Shown: positions 57,002-64,000 of the stretch, piece after piece
How the letters are laid out: each line of letters starts with the position of its first letter
How positions within the stretch are numbered: the first letter of the stretch is position 1
Assembly (NCBI RefSeq): GCF_003426945.1
Contig: NZ_QURO01000004.1
Location: forward strand, 1,054,001-1,118,000
DNA from: Thermus sediminis
GTDB taxonomy: Bacteria; Deinococcota; Deinococci; Deinococcales; Thermaceae
DNA: 64,000 nucleotides
Direction of reading: 5' to 3'
Made by a program: the position numbers and the translations under genes
The notes under the pieces: model-generated
Told to the model about the DNA's origin: nothing
Seen by the model: only the letters and a program-made list of their open reading frames with translations
Databases searched by the model: none

Positions 57002-58420
57002 TTAGGGGGAAAGCCCCTGGGCCCCGAGCTCCTCCCAAAGGGCCCGGCGGCGGGGGTAGAGGCCCTTAAGGGCCTCCAGGAGGGCGGCCACCCGCCTCGG
57101 GTCCAGGGCCCGGGCCCGGACCAAGAGGGCCGCGGCCTCCCGGTACCGCCCCCTACCCCCGGCCTCCAGGAGGTCCCTGGCCGCCTCCAGGTAGAGGCGG
57201 ACCGCCTCCTCGGGAAGCCTCTCCGCTAGGGCCTCCGCCAAGGCGGGGTAGGCCTCCCGGGGAGCCCCCTTGAGGAGGCGGTCCAGGGCCCGCCAGTCCT
57301 CCTCCAGGAGGTGGATCCGGGCCAGGAGGGCGGGGTCTTTCGCCAGGCGCAGAAGTTCCCGCCGCTTGGCTGCAAAGCCCTTGCCCAGGAGAGCCTTGAG
57401 GGCGGCGTAGCCCTCGAGGCTCGGCCTCATGGCGAAGCGGAGGGCCAGGTCCTCGGGCCTTCCCCTTCGCCTCGCCAGGAGGTCCACCAGGGGGAAGAGC
57501 CTCGGGTCCTTGCCGAACCACTCCAGGGCCTCCTCGGCGTAGCGGAGGGCCTCCGCCTCCCGGCCCAAGGCGAGGAGGCGCTCCACCAGGGCCAGGTAGT
57601 CCTCCGGGCCCTCCAGACCCTCCCGCATGAGGCCCAAGGCCTCCTCCTCCCGCCCCAGGGCGAAGAGGAGCCTCTCCTTGAGGGCCCGCTTCAGGCCCAA
57701 GGGGTCCTTGCCGGAAAGGTGGGGGAGAAGCCTCTCCGGAGCCCTCTTCCCCAACTCCAGGAGGGCCTCCTCCAAGGCAGGGGAAGGGGCCTTGAGGTAA
57801 AGGCGAAGGAGGGGCAGGGGGTCTTGGGACACCTCCAGGTACCGCATGGCCCCGGCCCTGAGGTAGGCCTCGGGGTCCAAGGGGGCCTCGAGGAGGGCCT
57901 CCAGGAAGGCTAGGACCTCCCCCTCCCCCACCTGGGGAAGCCTTATGAGGAGGGCTTGGGCCTCCTCCTTCCCTCCCCCGAGGAGGAAGGCCTGGCGCAG
58001 GGCCCGCACCGCCTCCAAAAAGGCCTCCTTGGGGAGGAGCGCCTCCCCGAGGAGGAGGGCCACCTCCGGCACCTGGGCCAAGCCCCTGAGGAGGGCCTGG
58101 GCCTCCTTGGGGGAGAGGCGGTCTATGGCCAGGAGGAGGTCCTCCTTGGGGCGGGCCTCGAGGTAGGCGTAGAGGAGGGCTGCTGCGTGCTTGCAGGGGA
58201 AGTCGGGGTAGGGGCAGGTGCACCGCCCCACGAGGCCCGGCCCCACCTCCACCCGGTAGGGCTCAGGAAGCGAGCCCTGGACCTCGCCAAGAAGCCGCTC
58301 CCCCACCCTAAAGACCCGGCGCACCCGGCCCTCCTTGGCGTAGGCCAGGCCCCGGCGCAGGGCCTCCTTGGGGAAGAAGGGGGCGAAGTCCTCTTCCTTT
58401 TCGGGAGGAAAGGGGGCCAC
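57002..58420 (-). CDS. SWIM zinc finger protein with helical repeats
   Basis: 472 residues. The zinc motif CTCPYPDFPCKHAAA (CxCx6CxH, about residues 67-79) identifies a SWIM domain, usually a nucleic-acid or protein contact. The rest is almost entirely helix pairs (LPLLRLYLKAPSPALEEALL, EEALGLMREGLEGPEDYLAL) resembling TPR/SEL repeats. GTG 58420 start. SWIM proteins are often beside SNF2 or AAA genes; none here. Divergent from amrS. Confidence 0.75.
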   Translation of the reverse strand: MAPFPPEKEEDFAPFFPKEALRRGLAYAKEGRVRRVFRVGERLLGEVQGSLPEPYRVEVGPGLVGRCTCPYPDFPCKHAAALLYAYLEARPKEDLLLAIDRLSPKEAQALLRGLAQVPEVALLLGEALLPKEAFLEAVRALRQAFLLGGGKEEAQALLIRLPQVGEGEVLAFLEALLEAPLDPEAYLRAGAMRYLEVSQDPLPLLRLYLKAPSPALEEALLELGKRAPERLLPHLSGKDPLGLKRALKERLLFALGREEEALGLMREGLEGPEDYLALVERLLALGREAEALRYAEEALEWFGKDPRLFPLVDLLARRRGRPEDLALRFAMRPSLEGYAALKALLGKGFAAKRRELLRLAKDPALLARIHLLEEDWRALDRLLKGAPREAYPALAEALAERLPEEAVRLYLEAARDLLEAGGRGRYREAAALLVRARALDPRRVAALLEALKGLYPRRRALWEELGAQGLSP

Positions 58421-58456
58421 GCCCCCAGTCTGCTATACTGGGGCTAGCCCTATCAA

Positions 58457-59506
58457 ATGGCCCTGACCGCCACCTTAAGGGAAGCGGACCTGAAGCGCCC
58501 CCTGCCCAAGGGCTTTGTGCAGTGCCGGGCCTGCGCCCACTACTGCGCGGTTCCCCAGGGCGGGGCGGGGAAGTGCGGCGTGCGCCGCAACCTGGGCGGC
58601 AGGCTCTACCTGGTCACCTACGGCAAGGCGGCCGCGGTGCACCTGGACCCGGTGGAGAAGAAGCCCCTCTACCACTTCCACCCCGGGGAAGGGATCCTCT
58701 CCGTGGGCACCGTGGGCTGCAACCTCTTCTGCGCCTTCTGCCAGAACTGGCAGATCTCCCAGTTCCGGGCGTTCCATGTGAGCCCGGAGGGCCGCCCGGA
58801 CCGGCCCATCGGCGAGGACTGGCCACCCCATAGGATCGTGGCGGAGGCCGAGGCCCTAGGGGTGAGGCTTCTCGCCTACACCTACAATGAGCCTGCCGTA
58901 TGGGTGGAGTACGCCCACGACACCGCCAGGCTGGCCAAGGCCCAGGGCATGAAGAACGTCTTCGTCACCAGCGGCTTTGAGACGGAGGAGGCCTGGGACT
59001 ACATCCGACCCTACCTGGATGCGGCCAACGTGGACCTAAAGGGCTTCACCGAGAAGTTCTACCGGGAGATCTGCGGGGCCCGGCTCGGGCCCGTCCTGGA
59101 AAGCCTGGAGCACCTCTTGGCCTCTGGGGTGTGGGTGGAGGTCACCACCTTGCTCCTCGAGGGCTACAACGACTCGGAGGCCGAGGTCCGGGCCATGGCC
59201 CGCTTCCTCAAGGGCCTCTCCCCGGAGATCCCCTGGCACCTCACCGCCGCCCACCCCGACTACCGCATGCTGGACCTTAGGCCCACCCGGCACGCCACCC
59301 TGGTCAGGGCCTACGGGATCGCCAAGGAAGAGGGCCTCCGCTTCGTCTACGTGGGCAACGTCCTGGACGAGGAGAGGGGCTCCACCTCCTGCCCGGACTG
59401 CGGCCGGCTCCTCATCCGCAGGCGGGGGTTCAGGGCGGAGCCCCTATGGCGGGAGCCCGGGGTCTGCCCGGGGTGCGGGAGGAAGATCCCCGGGGTATGG
59501 ACCTGA
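58457..59506 (+). CDS. amrS: AmmeMemoRadiSam system radical SAM enzyme
   Basis: 349 residues. Radical SAM cluster CNLFCAFC (Cx3Cx2C, ~residues 89-96); also an N-terminal Cys set (CRACAHYCAVPQGGAGKCGV) and a C-terminal zinc ribbon (CPDCGRL ... CPGCGRK). The PFL-activase-like barrel follows. In the AmmeMemoRadiSam set it co-occurs with the Memo-like amrB (next gene) and an AMMECR1-type amrA; the reaction is not known. TATACT at 58434-58439 is a possible promoter. amrB follows, partly overlapping if an early start is used. Confidence 0.88.
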   Translation: MALTATLREADLKRPLPKGFVQCRACAHYCAVPQGGAGKCGVRRNLGGRLYLVTYGKAAAVHLDPVEKKPLYHFHPGEGILSVGTVGCNLFCAFCQNWQISQFRAFHVSPEGRPDRPIGEDWPPHRIVAEAEALGVRLLAYTYNEPAVWVEYAHDTARLAKAQGMKNVFVTSGFETEEAWDYIRPYLDAANVDLKGFTEKFYREICGARLGPVLESLEHLLASGVWVEVTTLLLEGYNDSEAEVRAMARFLKGLSPEIPWHLTAAHPDYRMLDLRPTRHATLVRAYGIAKEEGLRFVYVGNVLDEERGSTSCPDCGRLLIRRRGFRAEPLWREPGVCPGCGRKIPGVWT

Positions 59507-59550
59507 ATACCCCACCAGGGGCCCCAGGTGGCCAACCCGAAGGGAAAGCC

Positions 59551-60354
59551 ATGGGCGTCGGGCCAAGGGTGAGGGTGGAACGGGTTGCGGGGTACTTCTA
59601 CCCCAAGGACGGGGAGGTCCTGCGGAGGGAGGTGGAAGGCCTCCTACGGGCCGCCAAGACCCCGCCTCTGCCCGGGGTCCGGGGGATCCTCTCCCCCCAC
59701 GCGGGCTACTTCTGCTCGGGAAAGGTGGCGGCGGAGGGCTTCCAGGCCCTCTCCGCCTGGCGGGGCCGGGCGGGGCGGGCCTTGCTCCTTGGCCCCAGCC
59801 ACTTCGTCCCCTTCCTGGGGGTGGCCTTCTACCCCTACCGGGCCTGGCGCACCCCTTTGGGGGAGGTGGCGGTGGACCTGGAGGGGGCGAGGAGGCTTCT
59901 TGGAAGGAGCTTTCCCTTCCTGGAGCTAGAGGAGCCTTTCCTGGAGGAGCACAGCCTCGAGGTCCTCCTCCCCTTCCTCCAGGTGGCCCTCCCCGGCGTC
60001 CCCATCCTCCCCCTCCTCTTCGGGGAGGTGGACCCCTTGGGGGTGGCCGAGGCCCTCCTGGAGGAGCTCTTTCCCACGGACCTGGTGGTGGCCAGCAGCG
60101 ACCTCTCCCACTACCACCCGGACCCCGTGGCCCGGGAGCGGGACCGGAGGACCCTGGAGGCTGCCCTTAGCCTGGAGGCCGAGGCCCTTTCCGGGGCCGA
60201 GGCCTGCGGCCGCCTTCCCTGGGCGGGCCTCACCGCCTTAGCCCGGGGGCTGGGCTGGAAGCCCAGGCTCCTCGCCTACGCCACCAGCGCCGAGGCCTCC
60301 GGGGACAGGGGGCGGGTGGTGGGGTACACGGCGGTGGCCTACGGGCCAGGCTAA
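59551..60354 (+). CDS. amrB: AmmeMemoRadiSam system protein B (MEMO1 family)
   Basis: 267 residues. The MEMO fold resembles extradiol dioxygenases. The putative metal ligands are kept: SPHAGYFCSG (His), LGPSHF (His) and EACGRLPW (Cys), plus EEHSLEVLLPFL and SSDLSHYHPD. ATG 59551 is a likely start; ATG 59497 would overlap amrS, and GTG 59569 is possible. It is joined to amrS but there is no AMMECR1 gene nearby. Confidence 0.87.
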   Translation: MGVGPRVRVERVAGYFYPKDGEVLRREVEGLLRAAKTPPLPGVRGILSPHAGYFCSGKVAAEGFQALSAWRGRAGRALLLGPSHFVPFLGVAFYPYRAWRTPLGEVAVDLEGARRLLGRSFPFLELEEPFLEEHSLEVLLPFLQVALPGVPILPLLFGEVDPLGVAEALLEELFPTDLVVASSDLSHYHPDPVARERDRRTLEAALSLEAEALSGAEACGRLPWAGLTALARGLGWKPRLLAYATSAEASGDRGRVVGYTAVAYGPG

Positions 60355-60358
60355 GGCC

Positions 60359-60856
60359 TTGACCCCGGTCCGCAAGCGCCTCTCCGCGGAGGCGTATCAC
60401 CGGATGGCGGAAGCGGGCCTCCTTACGGGAGGACGACCGGGTGGAACTCCTGGAGGGGGATGTGGCAGATGAGCCCCATCGGTAGCCCCCACGCCGCCTT
60501 GCGCCGGCCCCCCTAGAGGCCGAGGGGCGTTGCCCCATGGCCATACGGGACCCGGTGGGCCTGGAGGCTTGCTCTAGGCCGAAGCCGGACCTGTCCCTCC
60601 TCAAGCCCCGGGAAGGCCTGTACCTCGAGGCCCACCCGGGCCCTGGGGGCATCCCCCTTCTGGTGGGGGTGGCCGAGTCCTCTAGAAAAAGCACCCCTTT
60701 ACGCCCAACACGGGGTCCGGGAGGTATGGGTGCTGGACCTGGAGGGAAGGGTTCTCCGCCTCTTCCGCCACCCCTCGCCCCAAGGCCGCCGGGAGGCATC
60801 CGTCCCCGGGCCTAAGGACCCTTGGGGTGAACCTGGAGGTGGCCCGCCCGCTTTAG
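60359..60856 (+). pseudogene. Decayed Uma2 (DUF820) family gene
   Basis: Reads as a Uma2 restriction-endonuclease-like protein only by changing frames. TTG 60359 gives TPVRKRLSAEAYHRMAEAGL; a 1-base shift then gives EDDRVELLEGDV; another shift gives MSPIGSPHAALRR; then PKPDLSLLKPREGLYLEAHP + GPGGIPLLVGVAESS; then VREVWVLDLEGRVLRLFRHP. At least three frameshifts, in-frame stops and one small deletion. The longest intergenic stretch of the window is this relic. Uma2 genes are multicopy in Deinococcus-Thermus and cyanobacteria. Confidence 0.8.
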
Positions 60857-61242
60857 AGCCGGAAAAGGGGCCGGAACCAGGGGATGGAAAGGAGCACCAC
60901 GAGGAGGGCTAGCCCAAAGAGGAGCCGGGCCCAAGGCCTCCCTTTTCGCGCCTGGGAAAGCCCCCCGTGGGCCAGCCCCAGGGCCACAAGCCCTCCCACC
61001 CAGTGCTCGGCCACGAAGTAGCGGGCCTCGCCGGGGGTGCGCATGACCTCCTCCAGGGCCGCGAGGGCCCCCAGGAAAAGGGGGCTAAGGAAGGCCAGGA
61101 CCACCCCCAGGACCACCTGCAGGGTCAGGGTGTGGGCGAAGAAGGCCCCGGGGCGGGGCCTGGGGTCCAGAAGGGCCCAAACCCCGAAGAGGAGGACGGG
61201 CCAGCGCACCAGGTTGTGGAGGAAGAGGAGGACCTCGTACAT
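60853..61242 (-). CDS. Small integral membrane protein
   Basis: 129 residues, four membrane segments. HNLVRWPVLLFGVWAL near the N-terminus and FVAEHWVGGLVALGLAHGG near the middle recall a family of small cytochrome b-like membrane proteins whose spaced His could bind haem, but this is not proven. ATG 61242. Its 3' end just touches the Uma2 relic. Function unknown. Confidence 0.65.
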   Translation of the reverse strand: MYEVLLFLHNLVRWPVLLFGVWALLDPRPRPGAFFAHTLTLQVVLGVVLAFLSPLFLGALAALEEVMRTPGEARYFVAEHWVGGLVALGLAHGGLSQARKGRPWARLLFGLALLVVLLSIPWFRPLFRL

Positions 61243-61287
61243 GGCCTGGAGTCTACCCCAAAAGGGCCAGGGCCTCCCGGAGGTCCC

Positions 61288-62001
61288 TCACGGTGAGGTG
61301 GGGGGAAACCGGGGGTCGGGGGGGCGGTGGCCCCGGTCCACCCAGACCGCCTGGATGCCCGCAAGCAAAGCTCCCTGGACGTCCCGCTCCGGGTTGTCCC
61401 CCAGCATCACCGCCTCCCCAGGGCCCGCCCCAAAGGCGCAGAGGGCCATGCGGAAGAGCCGGGGGTCGGGCTTGCCCAGGCCTACCTCTCCCGAGATCAG
61501 GGTCAGGGGAAAGGCCCCCCCAAGCCCCGCCCCGAAGAGCTTTTCCCGCTGCAGGTCCGGCACCCCGTTGGTGAGGAGGACGGGGATGGCCCCCCTCTCC
61601 CTTAGGGCGGAAAGAAACTCCCACACCTCGGGGAAGAGGGGATAGCGGCGCCTTTCCTGGAAGAAGGCCTCGGCCAGCTCTCCCGCCCTCTCCACCGGCC
61701 CCCCAAGGGCCTCTAGGGCTTCCTGGAAGGCCCGCTTCCGGAAGGGCCAGGCCCAGGCGGCCAAGACCTCCAGGCCCGGGGTGGCGTACCGGGCCCAGAG
61801 GGCCTCGAGGGCGGAGTGGCCGATGGCCTCCGCCCAGGGGTAGAAGGGGGCTTCCCGGAAGAGGGCCTCCGCCTTGGCCTTCACCGCGGGGAAAAGCCCC
61901 TCCACCCCCACCGCCTCCCCCAGAGCAGCCAGGACCTCCTGGCTCACCCGGTGGTCCTGGAGGAGGGTGTCGTCCAGGTCCAAAAGCCAAAGCCGCTTCA
62001 C
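61288..62001 (-). CDS. HAD family hydrolase
   Basis: 237 residues. Motifs I-IV: LLDLDDTLLQDH (nucleophile Asp), LLTNGVPDLQREKL (Thr), GKPDPRLF (Lys) and VMLGDNPERDV (Asp pair). The helical cap after motif I puts it in the C1-cap group (phosphoglycolate/haloacid-type phosphatases). GTG 62001 follows GGGAGG and overlaps the VOC stop (GTGA). Substrate unknown. Confidence 0.87.
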   Translation of the reverse strand: MKRLWLLDLDDTLLQDHRVSQEVLAALGEAVGVEGLFPAVKAKAEALFREAPFYPWAEAIGHSALEALWARYATPGLEVLAAWAWPFRKRAFQEALEALGGPVERAGELAEAFFQERRRYPLFPEVWEFLSALRERGAIPVLLTNGVPDLQREKLFGAGLGGAFPLTLISGEVGLGKPDPRLFRMALCAFGAGPGEAVMLGDNPERDVQGALLAGIQAVWVDRGHRPPDPRFPPTSP

Positions 62002-62366
62002 GGGCCCTCCCGCACCAGGATGGGGTTCTCCCCAGGGTCAAAGAGGAGGAGGTGCCCCCCCGCCTCGCGGAAGGGGAGGCCGTACTTGGCGAGGCGGAGC
62101 CGCTCGTGGGGCAGGTTTTCCACGATGAAGACCAGCCGCCCCTCCTCCAGCCTCAGCCGGGCGAACCCCTGCCCCTCGGGCCTGGGCCGCTGCGGCCCCC
62201 GCTCCAACCCCCCAGGCCCCGGCCGGAGGAGGAGAAGGGGGCCTTCCGCCGGGGCCAGAAGGGCCTCCTTCTCGGGCAAGAGCGCCTCCAGAACCAGGCC
62301 CAGGGCCTGGTAGAAGCTCACCCCCTGGCCCAGGTCGGGAACGTAGACGAGAAGGGTTTCGCTCAC
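61998..62366 (-). CDS. VOC (glyoxalase/bleomycin resistance) superfamily protein
   Basis: 122 residues with the paired beta-alpha-beta3 look of VOC proteins: [53 protein letters not shown]. Metal ligands are uncertain. GTG 62366 overlaps the upstream stop. Fourth-from-end gene of a tight minus-strand operon. Confidence 0.75.
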   Translation of the reverse strand: MSETLLVYVPDLGQGVSFYQALGLVLEALLPEKEALLAPAEGPLLLLRPGPGGLERGPQRPRPEGQGFARLRLEEGRLVFIVENLPHERLRLAKYGLPFREAGGHLLLFDPGENPILVREGP

Positions 62367-62878
62367 AGCGACCTCAAAAAGGCCCTTAGGTCCCCCTCGT
62401 CCGCCACCACCTGGATGAGGTCCAGGTCCTCCCGGGCGATCTCCCCGAGGGGGCGGAGGAGGGAAAGCCAGTAGGGGTCCACAGCCAGGGGCCGCCCCAG
62501 GCCCCGCCTCAAGTAGAGGAGGTTCCAGGCCAAGACGAGCTCCGCCAGGGTGCCCACCCCGCCCGGGAGGGCCAGGTACCCCGCCCCCAGGTCCAGAAGG
62601 CGGCCGATGCGCTCGGGGAGCGTGGCGGCGGGGAGCTCCACGTCCACATGGGGGTTGGGACCTGGCCTCTCCGGAAAGAGCCTCGGGGCCGTCACCCCTA
62701 CCACCAGCCCCCCCTTGGCCTTCACCCCTTGGGCCAAGGCCGCCATCCCCCCCTGGTACCCTCCCGAGGCCAGGCCAAACCCCTCCTCGGCCAGCACCTC
62801 CCCGTAGCGCAAAAGCCTGGGGTAAAGGGGGTCCTCCGGGGGGAGGCGGGAGGAGACGAAGACCGAGACGAGGCGCAT
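62363..62878 (-). CDS. LOG family protein (second paralog)
   Basis: 171 residues: [34 protein letters not shown], and [20 protein letters not shown] carrying the PGGxGTxxE signature. Shorter than the LOG protein at 13705. It probably hydrolyses a nucleotide N-glycosidic bond; substrate unknown. Starts 1 bp after the universal stress gene and overlaps the VOC start. Confidence 0.83.
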   Translation of the reverse strand: MRLVSVFVSSRLPPEDPLYPRLLRYGEVLAEEGFGLASGGYQGGMAALAQGVKAKGGLVVGVTAPRLFPERPGPNPHVDVELPAATLPERIGRLLDLGAGYLALPGGVGTLAELVLAWNLLYLRRGLGRPLAVDPYWLSLLRPLGEIAREDLDLIQVVADEGDLRAFLRSL

Positions 62879-63313
62879 CTAACGGCAGCGCACCACCAGG
62901 ACGGGGACGGAAACGCGGTGGAGGACCCCCTCCGTCACCGAACCCAGAAGGAGCTTATCCAGCCCCGTGCGCCCGTGGGTGCCCATGACCAGGAGGTCAA
63001 AGCCCTTGGCCGCCTCCACGATGGTGGGGATAGGAACCCCCTCCTTCACCTCCCCCGTGGCCTCCACCCCCTGCTCCTGAGCTAGGGCCAAGGCCTTGGC
63101 GACGGTCTCCTCCCCTGCCTTCTTCAGGTCCTCCAGGAGCTCCAGGCCGTAGGGGACGCTCTCGGGAGTGACCCAGATGGCCTGGGCGGGGTTTTCTAGG
63201 ACGTAGAGGAAGTGGACCTTGGCTGAAAGGGCCCTGGCCAGGTCTAGGCCGTGCTCTAGGGCCTGGAAGCTGCAGGGGCTCCCGTCCGTGGGTATGAGGA
63301 TGCTCTTGTACAT
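62879..63313 (-). CDS. Universal stress protein (UspA family)
   Basis: 144 residues. MYKSILIPTDGSPCSFQALE and the ATP-binding signature GTHGRTGLDKLLLGSVTEGV show the ATP-binding type. ATG 63313 has AAGGAGG at good spacing; the open frame continues upstream but the N-terminus is unmistakable. First gene of a four-gene operon (USP, LOG, VOC, HAD) and divergent from the rRNA methyltransferase. Confidence 0.93.
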   Translation of the reverse strand: MYKSILIPTDGSPCSFQALEHGLDLARALSAKVHFLYVLENPAQAIWVTPESVPYGLELLEDLKKAGEETVAKALALAQEQGVEATGEVKEGVPIPTIVEAAKGFDLLVMGTHGRTGLDKLLLGSVTEGVLHRVSVPVLVVRCR

Positions 63314-63346
63314 GCCGCCTCCTTCCCCCACATCATACCAACGCCC

Positions 63347-63352
63347 TAGACT
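63347..63352 (+). promoter_or_regulatory. Leaderless -10 box of rRNA methyltransferase gene
   Basis: TAGACT, 6 nt before ATG 63359. On the opposite strand TATGAT (63334-63339) suits the universal stress gene. Confidence 0.45.
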
Positions 63353-63358
63353 CGGGCC

Positions 63359-64000
63359 ATGTGGATCTACGGGCGGAACCCAGTCCTCGAGGCCCTGAAG
63401 GAAGGGCGGGCCCGGCGGGTCCTGGTGGCCAGGGGGGTAGAGGGCTGGCTCCTGAGGGAGCTGGAAAGGCTCGGGGCCCCCTACATCCCGGTCCCCCGGA
63501 TCGAGCTGGACACCCTCCTCAAGACCACCCACCATCAGGGGATCGCTGCCTTGGTGGAAGCGCCCCGCTACGCCTCCTTGGAGGAGGCCTTCCGCCTAGC
63601 CCAGTCCCGCAAAGAGCCCCCCCTCCTCGTGGCCCTGGACGGCATCACCGACCCCAGGAACTACGGGGCCATGATCCGGAGCGCCCTGGCCCTAGGGGCC
63701 CACGGGGTCCTCTCCGAGGAACGCCGGGCCGCCCCCCTCTCCCCCCTGGCCCTGAAGGCGAGCGCCGGGGCGGCCCTGAAGCTTCCCCTCGTCAAGGTGA
63801 AGAACCTGCCCCGGGCCCTCAAGGAACTCCAGGAACGGGGGGTTTGGGTCTACGGCCTGGACCCCAAGGGGGAGAAGACCCCCAAGGAGCTGGATCTCGG
63901 GAGGCCCTTGGCCCTGGTGGTGGGCTCGGAGGGGGAGGGGATGCGCAGGCTGGTGAGGGAAAGCTGCGACGAGCTCTTCCGCATCCCCATCCGGCCCGAG
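63359..64000 (+). CDS. TrmH/SpoU family rRNA 2'-O-methyltransferase, 5' part
   Basis: 214 codons, cut by the window end. N-terminal substrate-binding domain WIYGRNPVLEALKEGRARRV (L7Ae-like) then the SPOUT knot: LDGITDPRNYGAMIRSAL (motif 1, Asn and Arg), LALVVGSEGEGM (motif 2), and FRIPIRPE leading into motif 3. Closest to RlmB, which methylates the 2'-OH of G2251 in 23S rRNA. Leaderless ATG start. About 30 residues are missing at the C-terminus. Confidence 0.92.
   Translation, partial: MWIYGRNPVLEALKEGRARRVLVARGVEGWLLRELERLGAPYIPVPRIELDTLLKTTHHQGIAALVEAPRYASLEEAFRLAQSRKEPPLLVALDGITDPRNYGAMIRSALALGAHGVLSEERRAAPLSPLALKASAGAALKLPLVKVKNLPRALKELQERGVWVYGLDPKGEKTPKELDLGRPLALVVGSEGEGMRRLVRESCDELFRIPIRPE

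Overview
The window is a contiguous piece of a Thermus chromosome. It is very GC-rich, packed with genes on both strands, and many proteins read as close relatives of T. thermophilus proteins (biosynthetic arginine decarboxylase, MutS2, ThrRS, the four-gene fbcCXFB cytochrome bc complex, MalEFG, S1). Many genes start with GTG or TTG, and many have a TAnnnT -10 box only 6-8 nt before the start codon, the leaderless layout known in Deinococcus-Thermus. I see no rRNA, CRISPR array, transposase, integrase or replication origin.

Layout. 1-5354: M24 peptidase, prs, alpha/beta hydrolase, DUF72, speA. 5352-5570: repeats and a PhoB-like box before a membrane diguanylate cyclase (5554-6624). 6787-13512: two surface proteins with related domains, in inverted orientation, flank metK and murI. 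13705-14966: LOG protein and rdgB. 15159-21410: malto-oligosaccharide operon malE-malF-malG, a MNT/HEPN toxin-antitoxin pair whose antitoxin is broken by a 7-bp tandem duplication, and a GH13 enzyme. 21416-28043: hypothetical, mutS2, coiled-coil membrane protein, thioesterase, pepF, arsC, ubiE. 28088-30830: two nucleoside/BMP-type ABC permeases, the first with a frameshift in a G8 run. 30818-33351: hypothetical, PSP1 protein, holB, metallophosphoesterase. 33375-36822: hypotheticals and an MFS protein. 36824-37100: PIN toxin remnant. 37185-43144: thrS, paaX-like regulator, two tandem solute-binding proteins, TIM-barrel isomerase. 43227-46359: fbcCXFB. 46488-48089: rpsA with a structured leader. 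48272-50832: M20 peptidase, YbaK-like deacylase and three small genes. 50998-53156: AGCS symporter and DUF4388 protein. 53380-55018: ZIP transporter with a clear promoter/operator, sfsA, two tRNA-Ser genes. 55063-58420: hydrolase, acyltransferase, SWIM protein. 58457-60354: AmmeMemoRadiSam genes amrS and amrB. 60359-60856: decayed Uma2 gene. 60853-64000: small membrane protein, HAD, VOC, LOG and universal stress genes, and the 5' part of a SpoU/TrmH rRNA methyltransferase.

How the genes work together. MalEFG imports malto-oligosaccharides that the GH13 enzyme hydrolyses. fbcCXFB encodes a whole bc complex and UbiE makes its menaquinone. The second novel layer is non-coding: at least three families of short dispersed intergenic repeats (a ~100-bp element with inverted ends, a perfect 12-18-bp-arm palindrome, and a ~60-bp block), sometimes arranged as mosaics after stop codons. 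Apart from the 498-bp Uma2 relic, no gap exceeds 300 bp.
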